Positions 39,326 through 49,001 of a stretch of DNA of 64,000 nucleotides are shown piece after piece. How positions within the stretch are numbered: position 1 is the stretch's first letter; each line of letters begins with the position of its first letter. The notes below the pieces were generated by a model, which was given only the letters and a program-made list of their open reading frames with translations, was not told where the DNA came from and made no database searches. Position numbers and translations under genes: made by a program. The DNA comes from Paraburkholderia metrosideri (lineage in GTDB: Bacteria > Pseudomonadota > Gammaproteobacteria > Burkholderiales > Burkholderiaceae): contig NZ_CAJHCP010000006.1 in NCBI RefSeq assembly GCF_904848625.1, positions 248,001 through 312,000 on the forward strand, written 5' to 3'.

Positions 39326-40471
39326 TTAACGCGGGCGGAAACCGTACAAACCACCGTCGCGCGTTTGCACGACGAGTGTGTCGCCGGCCAGCACCGGAGC
39401 CGACGAAATCGCGCTGCCGTCGGTCTTCATGCGCGCCACGAGCGCGCCGTCATCGGTCGACAGGAAGTGCACGAAGCCCTGATAGTCGCCCAGCACAGCG
39501 GCACGTCCCAGCAGGAACGGAACGCCGAGTTCGCGATTCTTCAGCTTGTCGCTCTTCCACAATTGCGTACCGTTGTTGGCGTCGAATGCCGAAACAACCG
39601 ACCAGTCATCAGCCGCCACCACGAGATGGTCGTCCTGCGCGAGACCACTCGCGCTCGAGAACGCTTTTTCCCACAATGCACGGCCCGAATTCGCGTCGAA
39701 ACAGCCAATCTGACCTTGGAATGTCACCGCGCAAGTTTGCGAGCCGATCAGCGTAGGCGGCCCCGTTACGTCGTTGATGCGCTCCACTTCCGTGACGCCC
39801 TTCGGATACGACACCGGCGTTTGCCAGTAGTTGTCGCCCGTTTGCAGGTTGATCGCGGCAAACGCGCCACCCGGGAAACCAGCCAGCACGGCTGCGTCGC
39901 CTGCGAACGTCATGCCCGACGACACGCGCAGATTGAGCGGCACCGCGCGGTTGCGATAGTTCCACCGCTGTTCGCCCGTTAGCGCATTGAACGCAACGAT
40001 CTGACCGTCGACCGTACGCACGACAACCAGACCATTACCGACCAGCGGCGGCGAAATGATCTCGCCCGGCGCCTTTGCGGTCCACAGTTGCTTGCCGTCC
40101 GCGCCGAGGACGTAGACATCGCCCTTCAGACCGCCAACCGCGGTGAGCGTGCCGTCGCTGCCGACGCCTGCCGACAGGTCGTCGCGCAACTTGACGCGCC
40201 AGATGTCCTTACCGGTTTGTGCGTCGATCTTCGCAACCGAACCGTTCGCGCCAGCAGCGTACACCGCATTGCCGACTGCCACCGGCGAGAACAGATAGCG
40301 GCCAGACTTGCCGACGCTCGCCGTCCACGCCTGCTGCACGTCGAGCACGGGTTTGAACTCGGTGAGCGGCGTCGGCACGCGGCGCTCGTCTTTCGTGGAT
40401 GAGCAAGCCGCCATGGTAAGGACGGTCATCGCACAGATAACGGGCACAGCGTAACGTTTCAGCAGATTCAT
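39326..40471 (-). CDS. bamB: Outer-membrane assembly lipoprotein BamB
   Basis: Beta-propeller lipoprotein of the BAM complex, which inserts outer-membrane proteins. It has 381 residues from MNLLKRYAVP, with lipobox LTMAAC and lipidated Cys23. Eight-blade repeats of the PQQ type (VYAAGANGSVAKIDAQTGKDIWR, VLGADGKQLW, QIVAFNALTGEQRWNYR) cover the rest. An ATG five codons upstream (40486) is possible. It is downstream of the yfgM-like gene, as in E. coli. bamC is elsewhere in this window. Confidence 0.94.
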   Translation of the reverse strand: MNLLKRYAVPVICAMTVLTMAACSSTKDERRVPTPLTEFKPVLDVQQAWTASVGKSGRYLFSPVAVGNAVYAAGANGSVAKIDAQTGKDIWRVKLRDDLSAGVGSDGTLTAVGGLKGDVYVLGADGKQLWTAKAPGEIISPPLVGNGLVVVRTVDGQIVAFNALTGEQRWNYRNRAVPLNLRVSSGMTFAGDAAVLAGFPGGAFAAINLQTGDNYWQTPVSYPKGVTEVERINDVTGPPTLIGSQTCAVTFQGQIGCFDANSGRALWEKAFSSASGLAQDDHLVVAADDWSVVSAFDANNGTQLWKSDKLKNRELGVPFLLGRAAVLGDYQGFVHFLSTDDGALVARMKTDGSAISSAPVLAGDTLVVQTRDGGLYGFRPR

Positions 40472-40570
40472 CGGTGGACGAAGCATTCAGGAAATTAGTT
40501 AAAAGAGACCGGTTGATCGTTGTGCGAGGCGTTGCATACGGACAGGTATGCAACGCAGTGCGCGCGATAA

Positions 40571-41200
40571 TTAGCCGCCCAGCGCGTCCAGCTTGAACTG
40601 GATCAACTGACGTGCCGAGCTATCGTTTTTCGACAGCGAATCGAGCGCGAGCTTGTAAGCACCACGCGCATCGTCGCGCTTGCCCTGGGCGGCAAGCAGG
40701 TCGCCGCGGGCGTTCGCCACGATGCCCTTGAACGCGTCGGATTGTGGTTCTGCGAGCAACGCAAGGCCTTGGTCGTAAGCCTTGTCGTCGAGCAGCAGCG
40801 AGGCCATGCGCAACTTCGCGATCTGCTTGAACTCGTCGTCCTTCGCGTGATCGATCGTCCACTGCAACTGGGCCTTCGCACCCGCTTCGTCGCCGGCGCC
40901 ATACAGCGCCTTGGCTGCGCTCAGCGCGGTCATCTGCGCATACGCGGTGCGGCTGTATCTGTCTTCCATGTCGGTGGCGACGCGCGTGACTTTCGCTTTG
41001 TCGCCCGATGCCACGGCTTGTTGCACCTGGTCATACAGCACCGCGGCTTCAGCCGCCTGATGCCGTTGCCAGTAATTCCAGCCGTTCCAGCCAGCTGCTG
41101 CAACCAACGCAACCAGGACGATCCACGTGGTTGAATTGCCCCACTGCGTCCACCATGCTTTCAGACTTTCTATCGATTCTTGTTCGTCGTGGTAACTCAT
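40571..41200 (-). CDS. YfgM-like membrane-anchored TPR protein
   Basis: Inner-membrane ancillary protein of the SecYEG translocon, by family similarity. It has 209 residues: a cytoplasmic MSYHDEQESIESLKAWWTQWG, one transmembrane helix (TTWIVLVALVAAAGWNGWNYW, about 24-44), then periplasmic TPR-like helices ending LIQFKLDALGG. The DUF2133 signature is clear. It sits between hisS and bamB, matching E. coli yfgM. The partner role with PpiD is known only in E. coli. Confidence 0.92.
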   Translation of the reverse strand: MSYHDEQESIESLKAWWTQWGNSTTWIVLVALVAAAGWNGWNYWQRHQAAEAAVLYDQVQQAVASGDKAKVTRVATDMEDRYSRTAYAQMTALSAAKALYGAGDEAGAKAQLQWTIDHAKDDEFKQIAKLRMASLLLDDKAYDQGLALLAEPQSDAFKGIVANARGDLLAAQGKRDDARGAYKLALDSLSKNDSSARQLIQFKLDALGG

Positions 41201-41266
41201 TGCCCGGCGATTTCCTCTTTCTTGCTACGTGTGCATGTCGAGCCAACCGGCCCGACGACATCGCGA

Positions 41267-42607
41267 TCAGTCGTCGCCGTCTTCGGCGGTTGCAACCATC
41301 GCATTGATTAGAAATTCGGTCAAGTCTTCAGCGGGAACGTTATGTTGCTCGCTTTTACCACCGTTAGAATTTGTATCGCGCAGTGGCTTCACACCTACTG
41401 TGCCATTGGCAATTTCATCTTCGCCGAGCACGACTGCGAAGGCCGCGCCACTGGCATCAGCACGCTTCATTTGCGACTTGAAACTGGCTGATTGACCGTC
41501 GGCACTGCAATGCAGGATGACGTCGAGCCCCGTATCGCGAAGACGTTCGGCGATGATGAAAGCCTGCTCACGTGCTGCGTCGCCCTGATGGACCACGTAC
41601 ACATCGCAACCCTCGGCTTCGGGCACGAGTTGCTCTTCTTTCAGCAATTCGAGGATACGTTCGACGCCCATTGCCCAGCCACATGCCGCGGTCGCCTTGC
41701 CGCCGAGCTGCTCGATCAGCGGATCGTAACGGCCGCCCGCAGCGACCGTGCCCTGTGCGCCGAGCTTGTCGGTCACCCATTCGAACACGGTCAGATTGTA
41801 ATAGTCGAGACCACGCACGAGACGCGGATTGATCGTGAACGGGATGTTGTTCGACTTCAGAATGCGTTGCAAACCTTCGAAATGCGTACGCGACTCGTCG
41901 CCGAGAAAATCGATCAGCTTCGGTGCGTTCTGCGCGACTTCCTGCATGGCCGGATTCTTCGTATCCAGCACACGCAACGGGTTCGTGTACAGACGACGCT
42001 TCGCTTCTTCGTCTAGCACGTCCATGTGCTTTTCGAGGTAAGCGATCAGTTCGACGCGGTGTGCCGCGCGCTCTTCCGCGAGACCCAGCGAATTGATTTC
42101 GAGCTTGATGCCCATCAACCCGAGGTCGTCCCACAGACGCTGACACATCATGATAATTTCGGCGTCCGCGTCCGGACCCGAAAAGCCCAGCGCTTCGACA
42201 CCCACCTGATGAAACTGGCGATAACGCCCGCGCTGCGGACGCTCATGGCGGAACATCGGACCGATGTACCACAAGCGCTTCGGGCCGTCGTACAGCATGT
42301 TGTGCTCGATCGCCGCACGCACCACGGCCGCGGTATTTTCCGGGCGCATGGTCAGGTTTTCACCGTTCAGCGCATCGGTGAAGCTGTACATCTCTTTTTC
42401 GACGATGTCGGTCACTTCGCCGATGCCACGCTTGAACAGCTGCGTATGTTCGACGATCGGCGTACGAATATTCTGGTATCCGTACGAACGCAGCATCGAC
42501 TTGACGGTGGTTTCGAAAAATTCCCACAGCCCGGCTTCCTGCGGAAGGATGTCATTCATGCCCTTCACGCCGGACAGCTTTTCGAGCTTTTTCTTCTGTT
42601 CAGTCAT
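41267..42607 (-). CDS. hisS: Histidyl-tRNA synthetase
   Basis: Class II synthetase charging tRNA-His. It has 446 residues against 424 in E. coli. Motifs: [17 protein letters not shown], motif 2 [23 protein letters not shown], the HisRS-specific [15 protein letters not shown] and motif 3 [13 protein letters not shown]. The C-terminal anticodon domain is present, with a slightly extended tail (ATAEDGDD). It lies between ispG and yfgM as in many betaproteobacteria. Confidence 0.98.
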   Translation of the reverse strand: MTEQKKKLEKLSGVKGMNDILPQEAGLWEFFETTVKSMLRSYGYQNIRTPIVEHTQLFKRGIGEVTDIVEKEMYSFTDALNGENLTMRPENTAAVVRAAIEHNMLYDGPKRLWYIGPMFRHERPQRGRYRQFHQVGVEALGFSGPDADAEIIMMCQRLWDDLGLMGIKLEINSLGLAEERAAHRVELIAYLEKHMDVLDEEAKRRLYTNPLRVLDTKNPAMQEVAQNAPKLIDFLGDESRTHFEGLQRILKSNNIPFTINPRLVRGLDYYNLTVFEWVTDKLGAQGTVAAGGRYDPLIEQLGGKATAACGWAMGVERILELLKEEQLVPEAEGCDVYVVHQGDAAREQAFIIAERLRDTGLDVILHCSADGQSASFKSQMKRADASGAAFAVVLGEDEIANGTVGVKPLRDTNSNGGKSEQHNVPAEDLTEFLINAMVATAEDGDD

Positions 42608-42628
42608 CTGTCTTTCGATAGCCGATAT

Positions 42629-43945
42629 TTAGTTGAGCGCGTCAGCGCGACCATAGGTGCGCTCGACGTAGTCACTCACGATTTGCTGGAATTCTTGCGC
42701 AATGTTCTCGCCGCGCAGCGTCTTGACCTTCTCGCCGTCGATAAACACCGGCGCGGCCGGGTTCTCGCCCGAACCCGGCAAGCTGATGCCGATATTCGCC
42801 TGCTTCGACTCGCCCGGACCGTTGACGATGCAACCCATCACCGCGACGTGCATCTTCTCGACGCCAGGATACTGGTCGCGCCACACCGGCATCTGCGTGC
42901 GCAGATACGTCTGGATTTGCGACGCGAGTTCCTGGAACAGCGTGCTGGTGGTACGACCGCAACCCGGGCACGCGATCACCATCGGCGTGAACGAGCGCAG
43001 ACCCATGGTCTGCAAAATTTCCTGGCCGACGATCACTTCACCCGTACGTGGGCCGCCGGGTTCCGGCGTAAGCGAGATACGGATCGTGTCGCCGATACCT
43101 TGTTGCAACAGAACCGACAACGCCGCCGTCGACGCAACAATACCCTTCGAACCCATGCCCGCTTCGGTCAAACCGAGGTGCAGCGCAAAGTCGCAACGGC
43201 GCGCGAGTTCGCGATAAACGGCGATCAGATCCTGCACGCCGCTCACCTTGCACGACAGGATGATCTTGTCGCGCCCGAGACCGAGTTCGACCGCGCGTTC
43301 GGCCGAGCCGATCGCCGACTGGATCAGCGCTTCGTACATAACGCTTTGCGCTTCCCACGGCGTGGAGCGCGACGCGTTTTCGTCCATCATTTTCGCGAGC
43401 AGGTCCTGATCGAGACTGCCCCAGTTCACGCCGATACGCACCGGCTTGCCGTACTTCACCGCCGCTTCGATCATTTGCGCAAACTGCGTGTCGCGCTTCG
43501 CGCCGTGGCCGACGTTGCCCGGATTGATCCGGTATTTCGACAGAGATTCCGCGCACGCGGGATAGTCGCGCAACAACAAATGGCCGTTGTAATGGAAATC
43601 GCCGACCAGCGGCACCGACACGCCCATGCGGTCGAGTTGTTCGCGCACGGCCGGCACGGCTGCAGCCGCTTCCGGCGTGTTCACCGTGATACGCACCAGC
43701 TCCGAACCGGCCTGCGCCAGTTCCTTGATCTGGATCGCCGTGCCGATCGCGTCCGCCGTGTCGGTATTCGTCATCGACTGGACGCGCACTGGCGAGTCGC
43801 CGCCGATGGTGACGAGCTGGCCGCCCCAACGGACATCGACCGCGTGCGACTTGCGCCGCGCCGCGTGGCCGCCGAACACCGGCTCGTTGGAAACGATCTT
43901 GCTACTGGATTGGGATTGAGCTTCGGATTGCATCGAAAAACCCAT
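42629..43945 (-). CDS. ispG: 4-hydroxy-3-methylbut-2-en-1-yl diphosphate synthase (flavodoxin)
   Basis: Fe-S enzyme of the MEP isoprenoid pathway that makes HMBPP. It has 438 residues. The N-terminal TIM barrel ([17 protein letters not shown]) and the C-terminal domain with conserved cysteines are present ([11 protein letters not shown], and [20 protein letters not shown]; three Cys bind the 4Fe-4S cluster). The longer N-terminus than E. coli (372) is normal for betaproteobacteria, including an insertion between the two domains. Start [16 protein letters not shown] at 43933 is an alternative. A terminator-like hairpin sits between rodZ and this gene. Confidence 0.97.
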   Translation of the reverse strand: MGFSMQSEAQSQSSSKIVSNEPVFGGHAARRKSHAVDVRWGGQLVTIGGDSPVRVQSMTNTDTADAIGTAIQIKELAQAGSELVRITVNTPEAAAAVPAVREQLDRMGVSVPLVGDFHYNGHLLLRDYPACAESLSKYRINPGNVGHGAKRDTQFAQMIEAAVKYGKPVRIGVNWGSLDQDLLAKMMDENASRSTPWEAQSVMYEALIQSAIGSAERAVELGLGRDKIILSCKVSGVQDLIAVYRELARRCDFALHLGLTEAGMGSKGIVASTAALSVLLQQGIGDTIRISLTPEPGGPRTGEVIVGQEILQTMGLRSFTPMVIACPGCGRTTSTLFQELASQIQTYLRTQMPVWRDQYPGVEKMHVAVMGCIVNGPGESKQANIGISLPGSGENPAAPVFIDGEKVKTLRGENIAQEFQQIVSDYVERTYGRADALN

Positions 43946-43992
43946 TTACGCCGCATGCGCCACACAAAAGACGTCGCGCCTGAATTGAAAAA

Positions 43993-44019
43993 GCGCCGCG
44001 GCCGGACTGGCCGCGGCGC
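43993..44019 (-). terminator. Terminator-like hairpin between rodZ and ispG
   Basis: GCGCCGCGGCC and GGCCGCGGCGC pair perfectly around a GGACT loop. On the minus strand TTTTTC follows. It is 13 bases after the rodZ stop. A strong terminator here would cut off ispG from upstream promoters, so partial read-through or a separate ispG promoter is implied. Confidence 0.75.
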
Positions 44020-44031
44020 ATACCATATCTG

Positions 44032-45147
44032 TCAAGGCAACGCGAAACGCGCCACGTTACCCTTGGCTGCCGAATATTTCGACGCAGCCACCGGCTGACC
44101 GTCGAGCGTCAATGACTCGAGACCAGCCTTATTGCCGAGCGTGACCTTGAAAGGTGCCGTACCGGTCACTTCCTTGGTATCGCCTGCGTGGACGAGGCCG
44201 GAGAATACTTCCTTGCCATCTTTGTCCCGCACGCTAAACCAGCTGTCTTGCGTAACGCGCAGCGCGACAATCGCCTCACCCGCGTCAGCCGCTGCAACCG
44301 ATGAGGCACCCGCCACGACAGCCGCCGGCGCGCTCGCGCCTGGCGCTGCTGCTACGGCCTTCGCCTGCGAACCTGCTTTGGGAGCCGCCGCCATTGTCGT
44401 CACCACAGGCGCCGACGAAGGTGCAGCATCGGTACCCAGCGGTGCCGGCATCGGTACAGCCGACGCCGGGTTGGTCGCCGCCTGCGTGTCCGGCGTCGAT
44501 GCGCCTTCCTCGGACACCACCGCTGCGTCGGAGCCTGCCGCCTGCCCCTGAACCACCGCGCCCGACGCACCGTTCGTACTACCCGACGCACCGTTCGCAC
44601 TCGCCTTCAAACGCGCAAGCCACGCCGACGAATCGCCGCCATTGGTGTGCCACATGGCAAGTGCGATCACCGCGACGATAACTGCCGCCACGCCCCACAA
44701 CCACGAACGGCTCTTCTGACCACTACCACCGAGCGACAACGATACCTTGCCGCGTGGCAAATCCTTGCCTGACGACGCTGGCATCGACAGATCCGGCGCA
44801 GGCACGCCTTTCTCGCGACGCAGCACCTGAGTGAACGGCGCAGGATCTGCGCCGAGCATCTTCGCATAGCTGCGCACCACGCCAAGGGCGAACGTCGTGT
44901 CCGGCAGATGGCTGATATCGCCCGATTCGAGCGCGCGCAGCTTGACCACTGACACCTTCAAACGCGCCGATACGTCTTCGATCGTCCAGCCTTTCGATTC
45001 ACGCAACTGAGTCAAGCGCGCACCCACTGCCGCCAACGAATCCATACCCGGCTGCACAACAGGCTGAACCACCGCCCGCGCGACCTGCGCCGGATGGCCT
45101 TCGTGTGCGTCTGTGTCCTGCGGCTGCGGGTGCTGCGGCTCACTCAT
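44032..45147 (-). CDS. rodZ: Cell-shape protein RodZ-like (HTH plus DUF4115)
   Basis: Membrane protein linking MreB to the wall-synthesis complex, by family. It has 371 residues. A helix-turn-helix of the Xre/HTH_25 type (LTQLRESKGWTIEDVSARLKVSVVKLRALESGD, about 46-78) is followed by one transmembrane helix (SWLWGVAAVIVAVIALAMW, about 148-166). A long Ala/Ser-rich linker (about 180-290) precedes the DUF4115 domain at the end. It sits upstream of ispG and downstream of rlmN, its usual position; no pilF/pilW gene lies between. Confidence 0.92.
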   Translation of the reverse strand: MSEPQHPQPQDTDAHEGHPAQVARAVVQPVVQPGMDSLAAVGARLTQLRESKGWTIEDVSARLKVSVVKLRALESGDISHLPDTTFALGVVRSYAKMLGADPAPFTQVLRREKGVPAPDLSMPASSGKDLPRGKVSLSLGGSGQKSRSWLWGVAAVIVAVIALAMWHTNGGDSSAWLARLKASANGASGSTNGASGAVVQGQAAGSDAAVVSEEGASTPDTQAATNPASAVPMPAPLGTDAAPSSAPVVTTMAAAPKAGSQAKAVAAAPGASAPAAVVAGASSVAAADAGEAIVALRVTQDSWFSVRDKDGKEVFSGLVHAGDTKEVTGTAPFKVTLGNKAGLESLTLDGQPVAASKYSAAKGNVARFALP

Positions 45148-45360
45148 CCCAAATCCTTTCGCGTCGATTCTTCTTTACTTGTGCAACCCGGACGGGCTTG
45201 AGCCTCGCGCCTGAATCGCAGACCGTTTATAACAAAATGTGCGGCCTTGTGTGCCGCTTCCGATCGCTTCTGCAAACTTTCTTTTCAATCGACGCCGGAT
45301 GAAGGACTTTCGCGCACCCGTGAAGCTCTCACGACCACCGACGCCCTTTCAACCGCCCGA

Positions 45361-46512
45361 TTACACGGCGCGAACCTCGATCACCCTGGCTGCCTTCCCG
45401 GTGCGCTCAGCAAGGCGCGTGCGGTCCTGCACCGCACCGGCCAACTGACCGCAGGCAGCGTCGATATCATCGCCGCGTGTTTTACGCACTGTGGTGACGA
45501 CGCCTGCATCCATCAGCACTTGTGCAAACCGCTTGATCTGCTCATTCTTCGAGCGAAGAAGGCCCGATTCGGGGAACGGATTAAACGGGATCAGATTGAA
45601 TTTGCACGGCACGTCGCGCGTCACGGCCAGCAGTTCGCGCGCTTGCGCTTCGCTGTCATTCACGCCGTCGAGCATGCAATATTCAAACGTAATGAAATCG
45701 CGTGGCGCGACTTTCAGATAGCGCTGGCAAGCCGCCATCAATTCGCGCAACGGATACTTCTTGTTCAGCGGCACCAGCATGTCGCGCAGCGGATCAGTCG
45801 GCGCATGGAGAGAAACCGCGAGCGCCACCGGCAAATCCGCACCGAGACGGTCCATCATCGGCACGACGCCCGACGTGGATAGTGTGACGCGACGGCGCGA
45901 CAGGCCATACGCATTGTCGTCGAGCATCAGGCGCATGGCCGGCACCACGGCGTCGTAATTGAGCAGCGGCTCGCCCATGCCCATCATCACGACATTCGTG
46001 ACCACGCGATCACCCTTGCCGTCACCGCCATTGGCGCGGCCGCCCGCCAGGCCACGCGACGCGCGCAGCGCAAACTCGGCCATGCGCAACTGACCGATGA
46101 TTTCGGCGGTGGTGAGATTGCGGGAGAATCCCTGCTTGCCGGTTGAACAAAAACGGCAATTGACCGCACACCCGGCCTGCGACGACACGCACAACGTGCC
46201 GCGCGTTTCTTCAGGGATGTAAACGGTTTCAACCGCGTTGCTATTGCCGACGTCGACCAGCCACTTGCGTGTGCCGTCGGAAGAAATATTGTCGCTGACG
46301 ATTCCCGGCATCGAGATCGTGGCGCGCCCTTTGAGCTTTTCGCGCAAGGACTTCGCGAGATCGGTCATGCCGTCGAAGTCGGCAGCGTTGTACTGGTGGA
46401 TCCAGCGCTGCAATTGCTTGGCGCGAAACGGCTTCTCGCCCAGGCTGTCGCAATAGGCGACAAGCCCTTGTGCGTCGAGGTCGAGAAGGTTGACGGTGGG
46501 ACTGCTCGTCAT
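45361..46512 (-). CDS. rlmN: Dual-specificity RNA methyltransferase RlmN
   Basis: Radical-SAM enzyme that methylates C2 of A2503 in 23S rRNA and A37 of some tRNAs. It has 383 residues from [10 protein letters not shown]. The radical SAM cluster is [14 protein letters not shown] (CxxxCxxC). The acceptor and catalytic cysteines are expected near the C-terminus ([22 protein letters not shown]). The start at 46510-46512 has AGGA 9 bases upstream; MAGFDM five codons earlier lacks it. ndk is upstream and rodZ downstream. Confidence 0.96.
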   Translation of the reverse strand: MTSSPTVNLLDLDAQGLVAYCDSLGEKPFRAKQLQRWIHQYNAADFDGMTDLAKSLREKLKGRATISMPGIVSDNISSDGTRKWLVDVGNSNAVETVYIPEETRGTLCVSSQAGCAVNCRFCSTGKQGFSRNLTTAEIIGQLRMAEFALRASRGLAGGRANGGDGKGDRVVTNVVMMGMGEPLLNYDAVVPAMRLMLDDNAYGLSRRRVTLSTSGVVPMMDRLGADLPVALAVSLHAPTDPLRDMLVPLNKKYPLRELMAACQRYLKVAPRDFITFEYCMLDGVNDSEAQARELLAVTRDVPCKFNLIPFNPFPESGLLRSKNEQIKRFAQVLMDAGVVTTVRKTRGDDIDAACGQLAGAVQDRTRLAERTGKAARVIEVRAV

Positions 46513-46542
46513 ATCGAATCCTGCCATTTCAGTGCGAGACTA

Positions 46543-46568
46543 CGTTCATGCAACAAGCTGCATGAACG
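46543..46568. repeat. 10-base perfect inverted repeat upstream of rlmN
   Basis: CGTTCATGCA and TGCATGAACG are exact reverse complements separated by 6 bases. It lies 31 bases before the rlmN start codon and could be an operator site or an mRNA leader hairpin. No T-tract follows on either strand, so it is not a typical terminator. Confidence 0.6.
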
Positions 46569-46673
46569 CAATGCCGTTCGCGCCCATTCCTGCTGCTTTT
46601 ACCTTACTACTTTGCCGGGCGATTCGTGCGATAAAACGATTCGGCTGCGCGGATCGCCAGGACAAAAAGCGGC

Positions 46674-47099
46674 TTAACGCGAGTAGACGTTCACTTCCGG
46701 GAAGAAGAACGCGATTTCGACTGCTGCCGTTTCTGCTGCGTCCGAGCCGTGAACCGCGTTTGCGTCGATGCTGTCAGCGAAGTCAGCGCGGATCGTGCCC
46801 TTTTCTGCCTTCTTCGGGTCCGTTGCGCCCATCAGGTCACGGTGCTTCAGGATTGCGTTTTCGCCTTCCAGCGCCTGAATGACAACCGGGCCCGAGATCA
46901 TGAATTCGACCAAATCCTTGAAGAACGGACGTGCAGCGTGCACAGCGTAGAACTTCTCAGCGTCAGCGCGCGACAGTTGAACCATGCGCGATGCCACGAT
47001 CTTCAGACCAGCGTTTTCGAAACGGCTGTAGATCTGGCCGATCACATTCTTGGCCACTGCGTCCGGCTTGATAATCGACAGGGTGCGTTCGATCGCCAT
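46674..47099 (-). CDS. ndk: Nucleoside diphosphate kinase
   Basis: Moves the gamma phosphate between nucleoside triphosphates and diphosphates through a phospho-His. It has 141 residues, the usual length. Motifs: [13 protein letters not shown] and the active-site NAVHGSDA with His117. GGAGTTTTT precedes the ATG. It heads the long minus-strand cluster, followed by rlmN. Confidence 0.98.
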   Translation of the reverse strand: MAIERTLSIIKPDAVAKNVIGQIYSRFENAGLKIVASRMVQLSRADAEKFYAVHAARPFFKDLVEFMISGPVVIQALEGENAILKHRDLMGATDPKKAEKGTIRADFADSIDANAVHGSDAAETAAVEIAFFFPEVNVYSR

Positions 47100-47145
47100 A
47101 AAAACTCCAAAAAATTAAGAGGTTACAGATTCAAATGAATCCGCT

Positions 47146-47151
47146 ATTGTA
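47146..47151 (-). promoter_or_regulatory. ndk -10 element
   Basis: On the minus strand this is TACAAT (5 of 6 matches), 46 bases before the ndk ATG. The -35 region (TCGCAA-like) is poor. It gives a leader of about 40 bases. Confidence 0.5.
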
Positions 47152-47191
47152 GCATGTTCCCGTGTATGATTGCGATTGAACCCTTACAGAA

Positions 47192-47221
47192 TTGAAAGGC
47201 AGTCAGCACAAGTCTCAAAAT
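47192..47221 (+). promoter_or_regulatory. Possible promoter of the Bax-inhibitor-1 gene
   Basis: TTGAAA (47192-47197), 18 bases, then CAAAAT (47216-47221). Both boxes are imperfect. Transcription would begin near 47228 and give a leader of about 170 bases. Confidence 0.4.
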
Positions 47222-47400
47222 ACTGGTAGCGTAGGCCGTGTGGGCATTTTCAGGGCATTGAAACTCCCCGCTTCGGCACTAATCTTAGGGTGAAGACCCC
47301 CGCCTTTGCGGCGATAGTCCCGGCTGGCGCCACACTAAAAATGCTGTACAACTCGCAGTACCACTGTCACACACCACGCTTCCTGAGGTAAGGAGAAACC
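47222..47400 (+). ncRNA. Possibly structured 5' leader of the Bax-inhibitor-1 gene
   Basis: The region has no open frame of note but several short complementary segments. GTGTGG (47238-47243) can pair with CCACAC (47330-47335). GCATTTT (47244-47250) can pair with AAAATGC (47338-47344). The two helices cross, so they exclude each other or form a pseudoknot. CCGC-CTTT-GCGG and GGG-TGAAGA-CCC add local hairpins. The leader ends in a strong AAGGAGAAACC ribosome-binding site. It fits no known riboswitch I can recall. Confidence 0.3.
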
Positions 47401-48099
47401 ATGAACGATCATCCGTATAGCTTTGGCCGCAATGGCGCGGTCAGCACGGCCGAAACGCGCAACCGTGTGCTACGGAACACCTACTGGCTGCTAGCGCTGT
47501 CCATGATTCCGACGGTACTCGGCGCGTGGGTCGGCCTTGCCACAGGCTTCTCGCTGTTCGCTGCCACCAGCCCCGCAATGAGCATGCTGGCGTTCTTCGC
47601 GATCGCTTTCGGCTTCATGTTCGCGATCCAGAAGACCAAAGACAGTTCCGCTGGCGTCTTCGTGCTGCTTGGCTTCACGTTCTTCATGGGCCTGATGCTG
47701 TCGCGCATCCTGAGCTTCGTGCTCGGTTTTTCGAACGGCCCGTCGCTGATCATGCTTGCCTTTGGTGGCACTGGTGTGATCTTCGCGTCGATGGCAACGA
47801 TCGCAACGGTCAGTAAGCGTGACTTTTCAGGTCTCGCCAAGTGGCTGTTCATGGGTGTGATCGTGCTGATCCTGGCTTCGGTTGCGAACATCTTCCTGCA
47901 ACTGCCGGCGCTGATGCTCACGGTCTCGGTCATGGCGATCGTGATTTTCTCGGTCTACATTCTGTTCGACGTCCAGCGCGTCGTGAATGGCGGCGAGACG
48001 AATTACATCACCGCAACGCTAGCGATTTATCTGGATCTGTATAACGTGTTCGTCAACCTGCTCGCGCTGCTCGGTATTTTCGGCGGCAACCGCAACTAA
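47401..48099 (+). CDS. Bax-inhibitor-1 family membrane protein (YccA/YbhL type)
   Basis: Inner-membrane protein of 232 residues with seven hydrophobic helices. The family is UPF0005/BI-1; E. coli YccA interacts with FtsH and limits its action on SecY. A family-type end (NYITATLAIYLDLYNVFVNLLALLGIFGGNRN) is present, with the acidic Asp pair in VYILFDVQRVVNGG. AAGGAGAAACC precedes the ATG. A strong terminator follows. A functional link to hflKC in the same region is plausible but rests on E. coli knowledge. Confidence 0.93.
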   Translation: MNDHPYSFGRNGAVSTAETRNRVLRNTYWLLALSMIPTVLGAWVGLATGFSLFAATSPAMSMLAFFAIAFGFMFAIQKTKDSSAGVFVLLGFTFFMGLMLSRILSFVLGFSNGPSLIMLAFGGTGVIFASMATIATVSKRDFSGLAKWLFMGVIVLILASVANIFLQLPALMLTVSVMAIVIFSVYILFDVQRVVNGGETNYITATLAIYLDLYNVFVNLLALLGIFGGNRN

Positions 48100-48136
48100 G
48101 ATCCTTCAGGCCCGGCGCTCAATGCGCCAGCCGTAG

Positions 48137-48174
48137 AAAAAAGCCCATCACAAATCATCGTGATGGGCTTTTTT
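48137..48174. terminator. Bidirectional terminator between BI-1 and MBL genes
   Basis: AAAAAAGCCCATCAC and GTGATGGGCTTTTTT form a 15-base stem with an 8-base loop. It serves the plus-strand BI-1 gene (stop 48099) and the minus-strand hydrolase (stop 48221). Confidence 0.92.
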
Positions 48175-48220
48175 TATCGACGTTCATTCCTGCGGAAAGT
48201 GAACGGAGATCAATCGGACT

Positions 48221-48994
48221 TCACACGCTCAGCCACGCAAAACCCTCATCCTGTGACGCGATCACCACTTCGGTGCTCGCAGCCCCCAGCACGCCAGCCA
48301 TTGCGGCTTGAGCCAGTTCCGGCAGATTGTTCTGCTGACTCAAATGCGCCGCAACCAGATGCTGCAGTCGCGAACGATCGAGCGAAGCCAGAATCTCCGC
48401 AGCCGCCTCGTTGTTCAGATGCCCGTGATTGCCGCCAATACGCGCCTTCAACGATTGCGGATAGCGGCTCCCCGCTAGCATTCGCGCATCGTGATTGCAT
48501 TCGAGTACCAGCGCGTCGCAACCGCTCAGCACCGTGCTGATATGCGGCGTCGACGTGCCGACATCAGTCAGCACGCCAAGCCGGCTCGCGCCATTCGAGA
48601 ACACGTATTGCAACGGTTCGCGGGCGTCGTGAGGAACGGTGTAAGGAAGGATGCTGAGGTCGCCGATCGCCACCGCTTCGTCACCCCACAGCACTTGCAG
48701 GTCGACATCGGCTTCATCGGCGCCCACCGCACGGGCGGTGCCCCAACTCATGTACAGCGGAATCGACCACTTGCGCGCCAGCGTCAACGCGCTGCCAATA
48801 TGGTCGCTATGTTCATGCGTGATCAGAATAGCGTCGAGACCTTCGACGCTCGCGCCGAGCCGCGCCAGGCGCCGCTCGACTTCCCTGCCCGAAAAACCGC
48901 AATCGAGCAGAACGCGCGTGGTGGTCGCGCCGCTTTGCGCTTCCACCAGCAAAGCATTACCTTCACTGCCGCTACCGAGACTGGCGAACCGCAC
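48221..48994 (-). CDS. MBL-fold metallo-hydrolase (YycJ/WalJ-like)
   Basis: Beta-lactamase-fold metal hydrolase of 257 residues. The zinc motif HxHxDH is HEHSDH (His60, His62, Asp64, His65). LTDVGTSTPHI and ECNHD provide further ligands, and AAHLSQQNN a final His. The closest family is WalJ/YycJ, a single-strand nuclease-like group; the substrate is not known. It lies just downstream of bamC on the same strand. Confidence 0.9.
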   Translation of the reverse strand: MRFASLGSGSEGNALLVEAQSGATTTRVLLDCGFSGREVERRLARLGASVEGLDAILITHEHSDHIGSALTLARKWSIPLYMSWGTARAVGADEADVDLQVLWGDEAVAIGDLSILPYTVPHDAREPLQYVFSNGASRLGVLTDVGTSTPHISTVLSGCDALVLECNHDARMLAGSRYPQSLKARIGGNHGHLNNEAAAEILASLDRSRLQHLVAAHLSQQNNLPELAQAAMAGVLGAASTEVVIASQDEGFAWLSV

Positions 48995-49001
48995 GGCTCG
49001 C

